Positions 4,748 to 5,960 of a stretch of 5,960 bases of DNA are shown piece after piece. Each line of letters opens with the position of its first letter. The stretch's first letter is position 1. This stretch comes from Chloroflexota bacterium (GTDB lineage: Bacteria; Chloroflexota; Dehalococcoidia; SM23-28-2), in the NCBI GenBank assembly GCA_030691665.1, contig JAUYDU010000074.1, forward strand, positions 1-5,960. Reading direction: 5' to 3'. The notes below the pieces were generated by a model that was not told the DNA's origin, made no database searches, and was given only the letters and a program-made list of their open reading frames with translations. The translations under genes and the position numbers were made by a program.

Positions 4748-5960
4748 GTGTTCTATTTGATCGAACGGCTCCGCTCGTCGCGCCCCTTCCGGGGGCGGCC
4801 CCGCCTGGTGATGAATCCGATCACCGTCGGGCTGGGCGGGCTCATCGTCTTCCTGACGGCGATCTCCATCGTCGTAGCCCTGCCGCTGGCCAGCTTCGAG
4901 CCTGCGCCCTCGGCTCGCGCCCGCCCCTTGACTCCCCTGGAGCAGAGGGGGCGGGAGATCTACATACAGAATGGCTGCTGGTACTGCCACAGCCAGACCA
5001 ATCGCCCCCAGGACATCAGCGTGCCTGGCCTGACCGGCGCCCGCACCGATCGGCCGTCGGAGGCGGGCGATTGGGCCTTCGTCAAGCCCGCCCTGCTGGG
5101 CAGCGAGCGGGTGGGGCCCGACCTGGCCCTGATAGGCGGCGTTCTCATTGACGACTGGCATCGTGCCCACTTCATCAACCCTCGCTACACCAGCCCCAAC
5201 TCCCTCATGCCCAACTACGGCTGGCTGAAGGATCAGAAGGTGACGTTCGAGGACGAGCTGGGCCAGAAGCAGGAAGCGACGGCCCTGGCCGCCCTCATCG
5301 CTTACACTCAGAGCCTGGGGGGCAGGGATGCCGACGTGCGAGCGGCGGTGGAGCAGGCGTTCGCCAGATTGAAGCGGGGGGAGATTGAATCCGTGGACCA
5401 GGCGCTGGACACCATCGCCAACCCGATTATTCGGGAGGCGGCCAAAGCCCTGGCCCAGGAGCGTCAGAAGGTAGTGAGGGATTGGGCTCAGGTTATCACC
5501 AATCCTCTGTCTCTGAACGCTTCAACGCTGGTGCTCGGCAAGAAGGTGTTCTTCGGCAACTGCATTGGCTGCCACGGCACCAAAGGCGACGGCACCGGGC
5601 CGGCCGCCCAGTATCTGACACCCAAGCCGGCCGACTTCACCGCCGAGATCCGCCATCGGGCCGTGAGCCCGGGCACCTTCTACGAGACGATCCTCAGCGG
5701 TCGTCTCGGCACGGCCATGCACCCCTTCGGCAACCGCCTGACGGTGGAGGAGATCTGGTCGCTGGAGTGGTTCCTGCGCACCATACCCAACGGCGGGGCG
5801 GTGCGGGTGCCCACGGTGGACATGGTGGTGCCCTTCGAGGGAGCGCAGATGCCCCCGACCCCTGTGGCTACGCCCGTCGCCACGCCCACGGCCACACCCA
5901 CGGCCACACCCACGGCCACGCCCACCCCGTCGGCGCGTCTGTTTCCCGAGTGGCCGTTCG
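4748..5960 (+). CDS. ccoO: CcoO-like cytochrome c fused to a second cytochrome c domain, partial
   Basis: The frame is open from GTG 4748 to the window end (404 residues seen). A basic N-terminus precedes one membrane segment (about residues 24-49), which should leave the hemes outside the cytoplasm. Residues about 60-190 match CcoO: R-P-L-T-P-L-E-x-x-G-R-E-I-Y, heme site C77-W-Y-C80-H81 with S-Q-x-x-R-P, R-V-G-P-D-L-A, W-H-R-A-H, and axial Met154 in L-M-P-N-Y. A charged helical linker (about 193-257) leads to a second class I-like cytochrome c domain with C272-I-G-C275-H276, G-D-G-T-G-P and probable ligand Met324 in G-T-A-M-H-P-F-G. Then come five A-T-P-(T/V) repeats (374-393). CcoO is usually about 200 residues with one heme, so this is a CcoO-CcoP-like fusion carrying at least two hemes, and more may follow. 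It would pass electrons to the catalytic subunit encoded just upstream. ATG 4811 is an alternative start, but it would remove the basic N-terminus. The ribosome site is weak (GGCGGGG). Confidence 0.9.
   Translation, partial: MFYLIERLRSSRPFRGRPRLVMNPITVGLGGLIVFLTAISIVVALPLASFEPAPSARARPLTPLEQRGREIYIQNGCWYCHSQTNRPQDISVPGLTGARTDRPSEAGDWAFVKPALLGSERVGPDLALIGGVLIDDWHRAHFINPRYTSPNSLMPNYGWLKDQKVTFEDELGQKQEATALAALIAYTQSLGGRDADVRAAVEQAFARLKRGEIESVDQALDTIANPIIREAAKALAQERQKVVRDWAQVITNPLSLNASTLVLGKKVFFGNCIGCHGTKGDGTGPAAQYLTPKPADFTAEIRHRAVSPGTFYETILSGRLGTAMHPFGNRLTVEEIWSLEWFLRTIPNGGAVRVPTVDMVVPFEGAQMPPTPVATPVATPTATPTATPTATPTPSARLFPEWPF
5867..5926 (+). repeat. 12-bp tandem repeat encoding A-T-P-(T/V)
   Basis: Five in-frame 12-bp units of the form GCCAC(A/G)CCCACG encode A-T-P-T tetrapeptides. 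The first copy (5867-5878) is divergent and reads A-T-P-V; the third and fourth (5891-5914) are identical. Such Thr/Pro linkers are common in exported proteins and probably form an extended tether after the second cytochrome domain. The near-identical DNA copies could change in number by slippage. Confidence 0.8.

Noticed and set aside
4189..5151. A 320-codon plus-strand open frame across the oxidase gene junction
   Set aside because: It is a shifted reading of ccoN and ccoO; the true frames show heme-binding motifs and family homology.
3581..5170. A 529-codon open frame on the minus strand, antisense to the oxidase genes
   Set aside because: Its product is rich in His, Gln, Pro, Gly and Asp with no recognisable motif, and it opposes two clearly homologous genes. 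It is a by-product of GC-rich codon use.
1..5960. tRNA, rRNA, CRISPR array, insertion sequence
   Set aside because: No cloverleaf, rRNA core, spaced direct repeat array or transposase motif was recognised; the only tandem repeat is the coding 12-bp one.

Overview
This GC-rich window reads like a chromosomal segment from an aerobic or facultatively respiring bacterium. Chloroflexota is the best guess. The grounds are a GreA-like protein with an integrase-type N-terminal domain, an interspersed CTGAGC-GAAGCGAAG palindromic repeat of a kind I associate with that phylum, an A-T-P-T linker in a cytochrome, and a eukaryotic-type citrate synthase. This assignment is inference from style, not from a search.

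Layout. Positions 1-213 are non-coding: a two-armed REP-like palindromic repeat (12-114) and an isolated 15-bp perfect palindrome (128-142). A strong sigma-A-type promoter (214-242) drives a GreA/GreB-family protein with an N-terminal SAM-like/core-binding domain (253-1083, +). Converging on it from the minus strand are two citrate synthase loci. The first is a complete eukaryotic (mitochondrial)-type enzyme (1715-3046, -). Directly downstream of it lies the C-terminal half of a different, short bacterial-type citrate synthase (1110-1658, -), which looks like a pseudogene. A 243-bp divergent intergenic region (3047-3289) carries a promoter in each direction. The minus-strand leader of citrate synthase has stacked hairpins, one followed by a U-tract, and the plus-strand leader has a 7-bp GC hairpin.

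Rightward, the oxidase genes begin. The first is a cbb3-like (C-family) heme-copper oxidase catalytic subunit (3290-4735). It is followed 12 bp later by a CcoO-like membrane-anchored cytochrome c (4748 to beyond 5960) that carries a second cytochrome c domain and an A-T-P-T repeat linker, and it runs off the window.

Together the divergent genes couple the entry reaction of the TCA cycle to a terminal reductase. The most notable point is that the catalytic subunit keeps all six heme/CuB histidines but has Phe261 where cbb3 oxidases carry the cross-linked active-site Tyr. It also has Gln333 where they carry the Glu of the F-E-G-P motif. It equally lacks the FeB-site glutamate of NorB nitric oxide reductases. 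It may therefore be an atypical oxygen reductase or an undescribed NO-reductase-like enzyme working with a diheme CcoO fusion.
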